Source: Ravibacter sp964559125
Lineage (GTDB): Bacteria > Bacteroidota > Bacteroidia > Cytophagales > Spirosomataceae
Direction: 5' to 3'
Assembly: GCA_964559125.1 (NCBI GenBank)
Contig: CAZLGW010000005.1
Location: forward strand, 1 to 64,000
Length of the DNA stretch: 64,000 nt
Shown piece by piece: positions 8,576 to 16,279 of this stretch; within the stretch, counting starts at the first letter, position 1; every line of letters starts with the position of its first letter. Below the pieces are notes generated by a model. It ran no database searches, was not told the DNA's origin, and saw only the letters and a program-made list of their open reading frames with translations. The position numbers and the translations under genes are program-made.

Positions 8576-8821
8576 TAGCCCCGGGTTTCAACCCGGGGGT
8601 TATGGTCGTCGTCAATTCAATGTGAGAGCCGTAGGCTCGGTCCATATCGATAATATGCGCCGAGCCTACAGCTCTCACGGGATATTAAACCGGGATCGGC
8701 TGTCCCCCGGTTGAAACCGGGGGCTACCATATCGTCCGATGCTACGCATCTGGTAGGTGTAATTATGAAGTTCCACCGATTAACATTGGTTCTATATCGG
8801 TCGATGCTGCGGATCTGATCC
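8576..8821. repeat. REP cluster A (left copy, interrupted upstream by the intron)
   Basis: A stretch of nested hairpins: CCCCGGGTTTCAACCCGGGG; a long inverted pair GTGAGAGCCGTAGGCTCGG / CCGAGCCTACAGCTCTCAC; CCCCCGGTTGAAACCGGGGG; and GATGCTACGCATC. The whole is collinear and highly similar to 9493-9735. It lies directly after the intron and ends at the stop of the RAYT gene. Confidence 0.85.
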
Positions 8822-8822
8822 T

Positions 8823-9284
8823 CTATGACAAGTTCTTAAAAATGTATAAAGGGTCAAATTCTATTCCTAAATCGGTTAAAATCTCAACATACTCTTCCCC
8901 AAACGTCATTTGCCTGTGGTGTTCCTCCTGATTTTGAATATACTGGTAAACCCGGTTTATTGTAGACTGATGGAGAGAAAATACTCCGTATCCATTCTGC
9001 CATTCAAACCGTGTTGGTGTCAGCCCTTCGTCATTAATATATTTCGATGACTTCGCTTTAACCGACTTCATTAGCTCTGCCACAGATATAACCGGTTTCA
9101 GACCAACAAGACAATGCACATGATCCTCCACCCCATTTACAATAAAGGTCTTACATCCGGTTTCATTGATCAGGTTTCCGATCACGCCGTACAAAGAATG
9201 ACTCCATTTCTTTGAGATAACTGCATTGCGGTACTTGACCGCAAATACAAGATGCAGATAGATCTGATGATAAGTATTAGCCAT
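8823..9284 (-). CDS. IS200-like REP-associated tyrosine transposase (RAYT/Y1_Tnp)
   Basis: A 153-residue single-domain HUH transposase. The divalent-metal motif is HVH at residues 55-57 (in VEDHVHCLVG), and the probable nucleophile is Tyr115 in the VYQYIQNQEEHH helix, both as in IS200/IS605 TnpA. No TnpB partner is adjacent. The gene is bracketed by two direct copies of a REP hairpin cluster (8576-8821 and 9453-9797), the arrangement expected of a RAYT that recognises and mobilises REP hairpins rather than of an ordinary IS200. The motifs look intact, so it may be active. Confidence 0.85.
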   Translation of the reverse strand: MANTYHQIYLHLVFAVKYRNAVISKKWSHSLYGVIGNLINETGCKTFIVNGVEDHVHCLVGLKPVISVAELMKSVKAKSSKYINDEGLTPTRFEWQNGYGVFSLHQSTINRVYQYIQNQEEHHRQMTFGEEYVEILTDLGIEFDPLYIFKNLS

Positions 9285-9452
9285 ATTAAGAACAGTAATT
9301 GTATAGAATGAATAGATATTTCAAGGCAAGTATAATACATTATAAAACAAAATCATAAGCGGTAGTGCGAGGTACAAATCCATGGGCGCGGCCCGGAGAT
9401 ACGGGGCAGGGGCCTGGGCAATCGGGGGGGATGCTGTACACAAGACACCTAA

Positions 9453-9797
9453 ACAGGCATACGGAGCAGAGCCGTAGGCTCGATCCATCTTTTAGCCCCG
9501 GGTTTCAACCCGGGGGGGTTATGGTCGTCGTCAATTCAATGTGAGAGCCGTAGGCTCGGTCCATATTAATATATGCGCCGAGCCTACGGCTCTCACGGGA
9601 TATTAAACCGGGATCGGCTGTCCCCCGGTTGAAACCGGGGGCTACCATATCGTCCGATGCTACGCATCTGCAAGGTATAATTATGAAATTTCTCCAATTA
9701 CCGTTGGTTGCATATTGCCCGATGCTACGCATCTGCTAGGTATAATTATGAAATTCCTCCAATTACCATTGGCTCTATGCCGTCCGATGCGAGACAT
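9453..9797. repeat. REP cluster B with empty intron site and tandem GATGC hairpin units
   Basis: The first part (9453-9735) is a near copy of the sequence flanking the intron (6620-6659 joined to 8576-8818). It continues with additional units beginning in the palindrome GATGCTACGCATC followed by a shared spacer (AGGTATAATTATGAAATT...CTCCAATTACC). Two clear units start near 9656 and 9719, and a degenerate one starts near 9785. The rest of the 9285-9863 gap is AT-rich next to the RAYT start, then GC-rich, with no coding frame I would support. Confidence 0.85.
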
Positions 9798-9863
9798 CTT
9801 TGACGTATCATCAATGAAGAATAGGATTGTTTTTTATCAGCCGGAGGCATAACATGGGGGGAG

Positions 9864-12740
9864 TTACACGCCGTTGTTTGAATATTCCGTCGGCGTTACG
9901 CCATAAAGTTCCCTGAAGCATTTGGCAAAATAAGAAGTGTCATTAAAGCCGACAGCATACGCAACCTCGGAAACCGTGCTGTGCCCATTGCGGATCAGCT
10001 CCGCAGCCGTTTTTAGCCGTTCATTCCTGATAAACTCCGTAGTGGAAACATTTAATAAAGATTTCAGCTTACGGTGCAGCTGCATACGGCTCATACCCAG
10101 TTCCGAAGCAAAAGCATCGGTTGAAAAATCAGCATCGGATAAATACTTTTCCATCACTACACCGAGTTTTTCAAGGAATTTTTCATCCACCGTCGTGATG
10201 GCTATGTCTACCGGCTTGAGGATCAGCTCCCGGCTGTACCGTTCCCGTAATTTTCTTCTTTCGGAAATCTGACGGACCACGGTTTCTTTTAGTATCTCGT
10301 TGTGAAAGGGCTTGGTCAGGAAAGCATCGGCGGTGCTCTTCAGGCTTTCAAGATAAGCTTCATCCGAAGTTTTGGCGGTGAGCAGTATAACCGGGATAAA
10401 AGAGGTAAGCTCGTTGTCTCTTATGTTTTTTGTAAATTCAAACCCGTCCATTCCGGGCATCATTACATCCGAAATGATACAGTCGGGAATTTCTCTTTGT
10501 GCCGTCTTCAAAGCGGTCTGGCCGTTTTCGGCTTCCAGGACGGTATAGTTTTCCGAGAAAATACCCTTTAACAGGTCCCGGATTTCGGCATTATCGTCCA
10601 CGATCAGCAGCACCGGGAGTTCACTGTCGGATCCGGCTTCCAAATGAGGCTCTCCGGCTATACCATTATTCTGACGCTTTGGCAAGAAAACATTTTCTGC
10701 CCCATTTTGAGCCAGCGGAAGCGTAATCTGGAATCTTAACACATTGTTGGTCAGCGAGGTATCTATTTTGCCTTTGTACAATTCAACCAATTCCTTCACC
10801 AGTGCCAGACCAACTCCAAACCCTTCCTTGCCATCGTCATTCTGGTAAAAGCGTTCGAAAATTTTCGGAAGGTCACTTTTTTGTATCCCATTCACCGAAT
10901 TGGAGATACTGATCTTCAATTCTTCATTTTCTACCGCTGACACAAAGTTCATCTTCTGATTTTCAGGGGTATATTTTAAGGCATTGGACAACAGGTTGGT
11001 AACGATCTTTTCGATGACGTCCTTGTCGTACCTATAATTTTCCGGCGGCAGGGCGATATCGGAAGAATAGTTAAACCCTCTTTCCTTTGCCTGGTACTCA
11101 AACGGGTCTGCTATCGACTTCAGAAACAAGCCGATGTTGCCTTCTTTCAGGACAAGCCTGAGGTTTCCGCTGTCGAGCTTCGAGAGCTCCAGCAACTGGT
11201 CGACGAGTTCGAGCATCCGGTCGGCGTTTTTGTCGATCAGCGACAGGTGCTTGTGCTGCTTTTCGTCCGACAACTCAGCCTGCAGGCTTTGAAGCGGGCT
11301 TTTGATCAGCGTAAGCGGCGTCCGGAATTCATGCGAAATATTAGTAAAAAAACGCGATCTTAAATCGTTCAGCTCCTTGATTTTCCGCGCGGTTTTAAGC
11401 TTGTTCCGATAGGCCGACAGCAGCGCCAGCCCGATGGCGAACAGTAGTACCGTTAACACAGCGAAGAAAGTAAACTGATTTTTCCGTTTTTGCTCTGCCA
11501 ACTGATTTTCCGCAGATAAGAGCTCTATCTGGTCTTCCTTTTGCCGCGTACGATACTGCGTTTCAAGCTCTGAAAACCGCTCTTCATTGAGCAAACGGGC
11601 CTGTAGCAATTTTGCGCCGTCAATCTCCTTTTGCTTTTTAAGAGCCTGGTCAAACATTTGGAGGGAACTATAGTAGTCTACTTCGGCCGCAAGCAGCCTT
11701 ATCCTGAACCCCAGCGTGTCTTCGGCATTCTGATAATGATGATTGGCGTAGTCGATATACGGTTTGGCCAGGCCGGGTTTTCGCATATCATTGTAGATCT
11801 GCGCCAGCAGCAACTGTAGCCCAACCAGTGCCGTGAGGTCGTTCTTTTTATAATAATAGTCTGTGACCGTGAGCGCTTTGGCTTCGGCCAGGGAATAGTT
11901 TTTCAACCTCCTGTCGATCTCAGCCAGCTGCAATAAAGTGTGCATCTGGTTCAGCGTATCCTTCCGTGTCAGGTATTCCTTATATAGATCGTCAAAAAAA
12001 GCCTTTGCCCGCTCCAAATCGCCTTCCTTTAATGCCATGTTACCCAACTGCCTGTTGACTTCGTCTATTCCATAGATATAATCGGTAAGCCTGGCTATGG
12101 ACAGGGCTTTTTCAAGATAGGCTACGGCGGTTACCGGATCGTTAAAGGTGTTGAGGTGTAGGAGCCCCATCCATTGGTAGGTATTGGCCAATACCGGGCT
12201 AATCTCGTTGTGTTGCGTATACAGGGATTCTATCCGGATATACAGCTCCATCTTTTTATGGTAGTCTTTCTCTACCGTCGAAAGCCCGAACAGCGCGTCA
12301 CCCATCCCGTTGATATAGCCTATTTCCTCCGATAGCGCATAGGCCTCGTTATGCCATGGGACAGCCTCGGGATCTTTCCCTGCTAAATGATTGAGGTTGC
12401 CCAGCCAGATCTTGCTATGTACTATTTCTTTGGTTAAACCTAACCTTTCGGCAATCTGCAAAGCCTGACGATAGTGTTCTTCAGAAAGAGACAAATCGTG
12501 TGAAATAAAATAATAATCTCCGGAAAAGAAGTGGTAGTAGCAGGTGGCTTCGGAGTAGCGGCCCTGCTGCGCGATATAGTGCAGGTTGTCGAGGGCCTGT
12601 TTCGCAGCGGGTATATCACTGTGAATAGTAGATTTATACAGGTCCTGGTAGCGATGGGCAGCAAGCGAATCGCTACTGCGATTCTGACCATAAATAAGGC
12701 AGGGGAATAAAAAAAAGATAAAGAAGACCCTTCTTTTCAT
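9864..12740 (-). CDS. Hybrid two-component regulator (TPR sensor, histidine kinase, receiver, AraC HTH)
   Basis: 958 residues. Signal peptide 1-18; periplasmic TPR-like helical repeats about 45-400; transmembrane segment about 422-443; HisKA with phospho-acceptor His470 (NISHEFRTPL); HATPase with NLLSNALKYTPE near 582 and FGVGLALVKE near 641; receiver domain with DD at 715-716 and phospho-acceptor Asp758 (ISDVMMPGMDG); C-terminal AraC-type DNA-binding domain about 850-955. This is the Bacteroidota hybrid one-protein two-component design, with a TPR sensor instead of the Reg_prop propeller used by most polysaccharide-locus members. No obvious target operon is adjacent, so its signal and regulon cannot be inferred here. 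Confidence 0.93.
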   Translation of the reverse strand: MKRRVFFIFFLFPCLIYGQNRSSDSLAAHRYQDLYKSTIHSDIPAAKQALDNLHYIAQQGRYSEATCYYHFFSGDYYFISHDLSLSEEHYRQALQIAERLGLTKEIVHSKIWLGNLNHLAGKDPEAVPWHNEAYALSEEIGYINGMGDALFGLSTVEKDYHKKMELYIRIESLYTQHNEISPVLANTYQWMGLLHLNTFNDPVTAVAYLEKALSIARLTDYIYGIDEVNRQLGNMALKEGDLERAKAFFDDLYKEYLTRKDTLNQMHTLLQLAEIDRRLKNYSLAEAKALTVTDYYYKKNDLTALVGLQLLLAQIYNDMRKPGLAKPYIDYANHHYQNAEDTLGFRIRLLAAEVDYYSSLQMFDQALKKQKEIDGAKLLQARLLNEERFSELETQYRTRQKEDQIELLSAENQLAEQKRKNQFTFFAVLTVLLFAIGLALLSAYRNKLKTARKIKELNDLRSRFFTNISHEFRTPLTLIKSPLQSLQAELSDEKQHKHLSLIDKNADRMLELVDQLLELSKLDSGNLRLVLKEGNIGLFLKSIADPFEYQAKERGFNYSSDIALPPENYRYDKDVIEKIVTNLLSNALKYTPENQKMNFVSAVENEELKISISNSVNGIQKSDLPKIFERFYQNDDGKEGFGVGLALVKELVELYKGKIDTSLTNNVLRFQITLPLAQNGAENVFLPKRQNNGIAGEPHLEAGSDSELPVLLIVDDNAEIRDLLKGIFSENYTVLEAENGQTALKTAQREIPDCIISDVMMPGMDGFEFTKNIRDNELTSFIPVILLTAKTSDEAYLESLKSTADAFLTKPFHNEILKETVVRQISERRKLRERYSRELILKPVDIAITTVDEKFLEKLGVVMEKYLSDADFSTDAFASELGMSRMQLHRKLKSLLNVSTTEFIRNERLKTAAELIRNGHSTVSEVAYAVGFNDTSYFAKCFRELYGVTPTEYSNNGV

Positions 12741-12813
12741 ACTGTGTATCAGGCAAGTGCACTTCTATACGGTATCAAGTTAATGTATTTTTTCAAGAAC
12801 ACGGCAAAAAGGG

Positions 12814-13476
12814 CTAGTCGTGACATTCCATCAGCAGCAGGTCTCCTGTTTCATACGCTATTCTTACAATCCCGTCTTTCAGCGCTTCGTTGCTGCTCCC
12901 GGTCCGGTAGCCTATCGTCAGCGCTTCGTCCGACAGCTCGTATTTAAGCCCTTCCGTCCGGATACCGCCGACCGTCCCGACCGGGATCAGTGAGAGCGGG
13001 GTGCCGGCCGGGTACCATTTTTCGAAAGATCCCGTAACCGGGAAGATTTTTGAATAGTCGTCGAATATAACTGCTTTGATCTTTTCCTTGTGCCTGACCA
13101 GGTTGGTGATGTTTGTGATGGTATGGTCGGCCCTCCGCCCGGTAGCCCAGACGATATTCACTGCCGGGTAGCCGCGCTCTATCAGCAGGTCGATCGCTTT
13201 TTCCAGGTCGGTTTTATTCTGATCGGGCGTATGGATTATTTCCAGCGGGTAAACCTGGCTTCTGATCTCTTCGAAATCATGCGCGCGGTCGAAGTCGCCC
13301 ATCCATACGTCGGGCTTGATGCCTTTGCCAAGGACCCTGTAAATAGCGTTATCCAATACCACTATAAAGGGGTTCCATTCCAGGAGCTGCCCGAGGAGCT
13401 CGTCGCTGCATGCCTGCCCGTTGGCTATGATAAGGGCGGGTTCCTGCTTGTCTTTTACAAAGTGATGAGATGACAT
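12814..13476 (-). CDS. thiN: Thiamine pyrophosphokinase
   Basis: 220 residues, matching family length. It transfers pyrophosphate from ATP to thiamine to make thiamine diphosphate in the cytosol. Visible motifs: VVLDNAIYR, the metal-binding DVWMGDFDR, PDQNKTDLEKAI (usual D-x-T-D core) and GRRADHTITNITNL in the catalytic domain, then the C-terminal thiamine-binding beta domain (GTPLSLIPVG...GLKYELSDEAL...SSNEA). It is 4 nt downstream of the gene at 13481-13894 on the same strand, so the two are probably co-transcribed. No TPP riboswitch was recognised upstream. Confidence 0.88.
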   Translation of the reverse strand: MSSHHFVKDKQEPALIIANGQACSDELLGQLLEWNPFIVVLDNAIYRVLGKGIKPDVWMGDFDRAHDFEEIRSQVYPLEIIHTPDQNKTDLEKAIDLLIERGYPAVNIVWATGRRADHTITNITNLVRHKEKIKAVIFDDYSKIFPVTGSFEKWYPAGTPLSLIPVGTVGGIRTEGLKYELSDEALTIGYRTGSSNEALKDGIVRIAYETGDLLLMECHD

Positions 13477-13480
13477 AGTA

Positions 13481-13894
13481 CTAGCCAGGTTCGGGGAATC
13501 TCCCGCCGCTTAATTGCTGCAGGCCTTCCACAGAACGGTTGTAAAGATAAGTCCAACAGTTAAAGATCCGCTTATCGGGCGTTATAACCGGGATCATCTT
13601 CCTTATATAAAGGCTTTGCTCCCGATCGGCATGTACATCTTCGTATTCGTCAAGCGCGGGGAGCAACCGGTCCGGTTCCTTCATCCTATAGATCTCGCCA
13701 TATACCGAAAGCGAGGAACCCGGGCGATAAACTGCTGCGGGAAACCAGGTGACAAGGTAGAGACCTCCGGGGAAAGTTCCTTCGGCAATAAAGGTGGAAG
13801 AACTCCGAAGCTGTTTTGAAAATGGATTGTCGAAGCTTCTCCCGAGCGTACCGTATACGAAAAGATAGGGCGCCGGATCCGGATAACTTGTCAT
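13481..13894 (-). CDS. Gamma-glutamylcyclotransferase-like (AIG2/GGCT) protein
   Basis: 137 residues. The N-terminal LFVYGTLGRSF is the family's substrate-binding YGTL loop. The acidic residue expected at the active site is in ALDEYEDV, and the GEIYRM strand and central hydrophobic strands fit the fold. Members cyclise gamma-glutamyl groups or act on related amines; substrate not inferable here. It is translated 4 nt ahead of the thiamine pyrophosphokinase and is divergent from the gene at 14045. Confidence 0.78.
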   Translation of the reverse strand: MTSYPDPAPYLFVYGTLGRSFDNPFSKQLRSSSTFIAEGTFPGGLYLVTWFPAAVYRPGSSLSVYGEIYRMKEPDRLLPALDEYEDVHADREQSLYIRKMIPVITPDKRIFNCWTYLYNRSVEGLQQLSGGRFPEPG

Positions 13895-14044
13895 AGCAGA
13901 GATGGGAGCCTGTGAAGTTTTAATTGTGATTTATAGGGAGATGATACGACACAATACCTAAATACGTAGCAATCACGCAATTTATATCGGTGAAAAAATG
14001 TTTATTAACTATATTGGTGTCACTAATTCTTTCATCAACCTTCC

Positions 14045-15496
14045 ATGTACGACAAGAATATCGGAACCAAGCAAAAAGCGCTTAAGATCAACCTGGATCC
14101 GCGAATTTACGGTTCTTTTGCCGAAATAGGCGCCGGACAGGAAACGGCGGCGCAGTTTTTTAAAGCCGGGGGAGCGTCAGGTACTATAGCCAAGACCATG
14201 TCGGCTTACGACATGACTTTCAGCGATGCGATCTACGGTCCGGAAGAAAGCGGCAGGTATGTGGTGGAGTCGCGGTTAAAGAAAATGCTGAGCAAGGAGT
14301 ACAGCCTTGTTGAAAAGAGATTATCAGAGAAAAGAGGGGCGGAGAGCCTCTTTTTTGCTTTTGCTAATACGGTCGTCGCGCTCAATTACCAGCGGACCAA
14401 CGATCCTCACGGCTGGGTGGGGCTGCGGTTTCAGCTGACTCCCGGCGGGGCTTACAACGATGTAATACTCCATGTACGGATGTTCAGTAAGGATATTATC
14501 CAGCAGCAGCAGGCGCTGGGTATGATAGGAGTCAATCTCATATACGCCTGTTTTTACTATTATAATTCGCCCGAGACCCTGCTTTGGTCGCTGATGGACG
14601 ACCTGAGTCCTGAGGAGCTGGAGATAGACATGATCAGGTTTTCAGGGCCCGACTTTGAAAAAGTCGATAACAGGCTCATGAGCTTATACCTGGTTAGGAA
14701 CGGCTTTACCAATGCCGCGCTTTTCGGCTCCGATGGGAACGTGATGCAGCCGACGGAGGCTTTTTATAAAAAGCATATCCTGCTCATGCGCGGCAGGCTG
14801 AGGCCGATCGCCAATGTTCACGTCGACATGATCACACATGGCATGGAACAGTTCCTGGCCGAACCCGACGTGAACCCGGAGCGGGTGATGTTCGTTTCTG
14901 AGCTGACGCTGCACAACCTCAAGTCGGACCGCGACAATATAGACGAGAAGGATTTCCTCGACAGGGTAGACATCCTCTGCTCGCTGGGACATAACGTGAT
15001 GATCTCAAACTATCACGAATACTACAGGCTTGTAGCTTATCTGTCCCGGCTTTCGAAGCTGAAATCGGGGTTACTGGTAGGTATTCCAAGCCTTCAGAAT
15101 ATTTTCGACGAGAAGCACTATACCTTTTTGCCGGGCGGTATCCTGGAATCGTTCGCTACGCTGTTCAGCCGGAACGTCAAGCTGTATGTATACCCGACGC
15201 TCCGGGCAGACGGCGTAGTACGCAATTGCAGCAATTTTGAGCTTCCCGAAAGTCTCCAGCCTCTCTATCAATACCTGAAGCTCAATGACAAGATCGAGGA
15301 TATCAGGGACTACAACGAAGAATATATGAGGTATACCACCGACCAGGTGCTGGCTATGGTAAAAGAGGGAGCGCCCGGGTGGGAAAAGCTGGTTCCGGAT
15401 GGTGTTGCGGAAATTATCAAGGAGAAATGCCTTTTCGGCTTTCCCTGCGAGGTATATAACGCAGAAGAGAAAAAAGCGGGCTTATCGGTGCAGTAG
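14045..15496 (+). CDS. Conserved protein of unknown function (often misnamed)
   Basis: A 483-residue soluble protein with no signal peptide. It contains strongly patterned blocks (INLDPRIYGSFAEIGAGQE, GGASGTIAKTMSAYDM, LRFQLTPGGAYNDVILHV) that I recognise as a family widespread in Bacteroidota and some other phyla. Automated annotations have variously called it a nicotinate-nucleotide adenylyltransferase or a TonB receptor. I see neither an adenylyltransferase HxGH signature nor a beta-barrel. Function unknown. It is followed 33 nt later by the Nudix gene on the same strand. Confidence 0.75.
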   Translation: MYDKNIGTKQKALKINLDPRIYGSFAEIGAGQETAAQFFKAGGASGTIAKTMSAYDMTFSDAIYGPEESGRYVVESRLKKMLSKEYSLVEKRLSEKRGAESLFFAFANTVVALNYQRTNDPHGWVGLRFQLTPGGAYNDVILHVRMFSKDIIQQQQALGMIGVNLIYACFYYYNSPETLLWSLMDDLSPEELEIDMIRFSGPDFEKVDNRLMSLYLVRNGFTNAALFGSDGNVMQPTEAFYKKHILLMRGRLRPIANVHVDMITHGMEQFLAEPDVNPERVMFVSELTLHNLKSDRDNIDEKDFLDRVDILCSLGHNVMISNYHEYYRLVAYLSRLSKLKSGLLVGIPSLQNIFDEKHYTFLPGGILESFATLFSRNVKLYVYPTLRADGVVRNCSNFELPESLQPLYQYLKLNDKIEDIRDYNEEYMRYTTDQVLAMVKEGAPGWEKLVPDGVAEIIKEKCLFGFPCEVYNAEEKKAGLSVQ

Positions 15497-15529
15497 TAGA
15501 CCTGATCGGGCTGATCCTTCCCTAATAAG

Positions 15530-16159
15530 ATGCGGGATTTTGGTTCTTTTTATGATTTCGAGGCTTTCCTTGCTTCCCGGCTTAGCAGAGACCTTCCCGG
15601 AAGGTCGGCTCAGGGCCGGATGGCTGCCGCCCATTACAAGGATTGGCCGGAGCCCGGGCCCGGCTCCCGTTCCAGTGCGGTGCTCATCCTTTTCTATCCC
15701 TACGACGGCGGCGTCGGCTTCCCGGTCATCCTGAGGCCTGTCTATAACGGCGTGCATTCGGGGCAGGTAGCTTTCCCCGGCGGCAAGGCCGACCCTAACG
15801 ATAAAGATTTGTACGAAACTGCGCTCAGGGAAGCGTGGGAGGAGATCAGGGCGCCTTATGAAGAGATTAATATCCTGGGGAGTTTAAGCGAAATATATAT
15901 CCCGGTGAGTGACATGCGCGTGGCGCCTGTAATAGGTACCCTTCCGTTCCGGCCTGAATTTTTGCCCGACCCGAGAGAAGTGCAGGAAATCAGGGAAGTC
16001 GGGCTCTCGGAAATACTCAATAGGGAGATCATTATGCAAGGAAGGATCCCGGTGAGAGGCGGATATATTACGGCTCCTTTCTATCACTACAATGGCCTGC
16101 GGATCTGGGGCGCGACGGCTATGATGATCAGCGAGCTGTCGGAAATAATTGGTGTGTAG
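15530..16159 (+). CDS. Nudix hydrolase, CoA pyrophosphatase type
   Basis: 209 residues. The motif HSGQVAFPGGKADPND is characteristic of the CoA-specific subgroup (UPF0035/NudL-like). It runs straight into a Nudix box (GGKADPNDKDLYETALREAWEEI pattern, about 83-105) with the REAWEE metal-binding glutamates. The likely reaction is hydrolysis of CoA, acyl-CoA or CoA disulfide to 3',5'-ADP and phosphopantetheine. Its TAG stop lies inside the left arm of a perfect 12-bp hairpin repeat (16156-16183), so the repeat lies at the 3' end of the coding region. Confidence 0.85.
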   Translation: MRDFGSFYDFEAFLASRLSRDLPGRSAQGRMAAAHYKDWPEPGPGSRSSAVLILFYPYDGGVGFPVILRPVYNGVHSGQVAFPGGKADPNDKDLYETALREAWEEIRAPYEEINILGSLSEIYIPVSDMRVAPVIGTLPFRPEFLPDPREVQEIREVGLSEILNREIIMQGRIPVRGGYITAPFYHYNGLRIWGATAMMISELSEIIGV

Positions 16160-16224
16160 AGACGCAAGGCATTGCGTCTCTACATACAATTACATTGCGT
16201 GTGCAGACGCAAGGCATTGCGTCT
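16156..16224. repeat. Two copies of the AGACGCAAGGCATTGCGTCT hairpin repeat
   Basis: Copy 1: arms GTAGAGACGCAA (16156-16167) and TTGCGTCTCTAC (16172-16183) with loop GGCA. Copy 2: AGACGCAA (16205-16212) and TTGCGTCT (16217-16224), same loop. The identical core and loop indicate a duplicated mobile or REP-like element. I recall this repeat in other bacterial genomes, including Bacteroidota and cyanobacteria. Confidence 0.85.
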
Positions 16225-16237
16225 CTACGCGTTTTTT
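16201..16237 (+). terminator. Intrinsic terminator formed by the second hairpin repeat
   Basis: Hairpin copy 2 is followed immediately by ACGCGTTTTTTTAT. An eight-bp GC-containing stem plus a run of seven T is a plausible rho-independent terminator for the Nudix gene, ahead of the parC start at 16280. Confidence 0.6.
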
Positions 16238-16279
16238 TATATTTTTACCGCAATAGCTCATAGTTTCCTCCCAGTATTT

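Noticed and set aside
8576..9797. CRISPR array suggested by repeated palindromes
   Set aside because: Repeats are of several kinds with irregular spacing and similar, not unique, spacers; no cas genes. They fit REP elements.
12741..14044. TPP riboswitch near the thiamine pyrophosphokinase
   Set aside because: I could not find a CUGAGA...ACCUGA-type core upstream of 13894 or between the genes.
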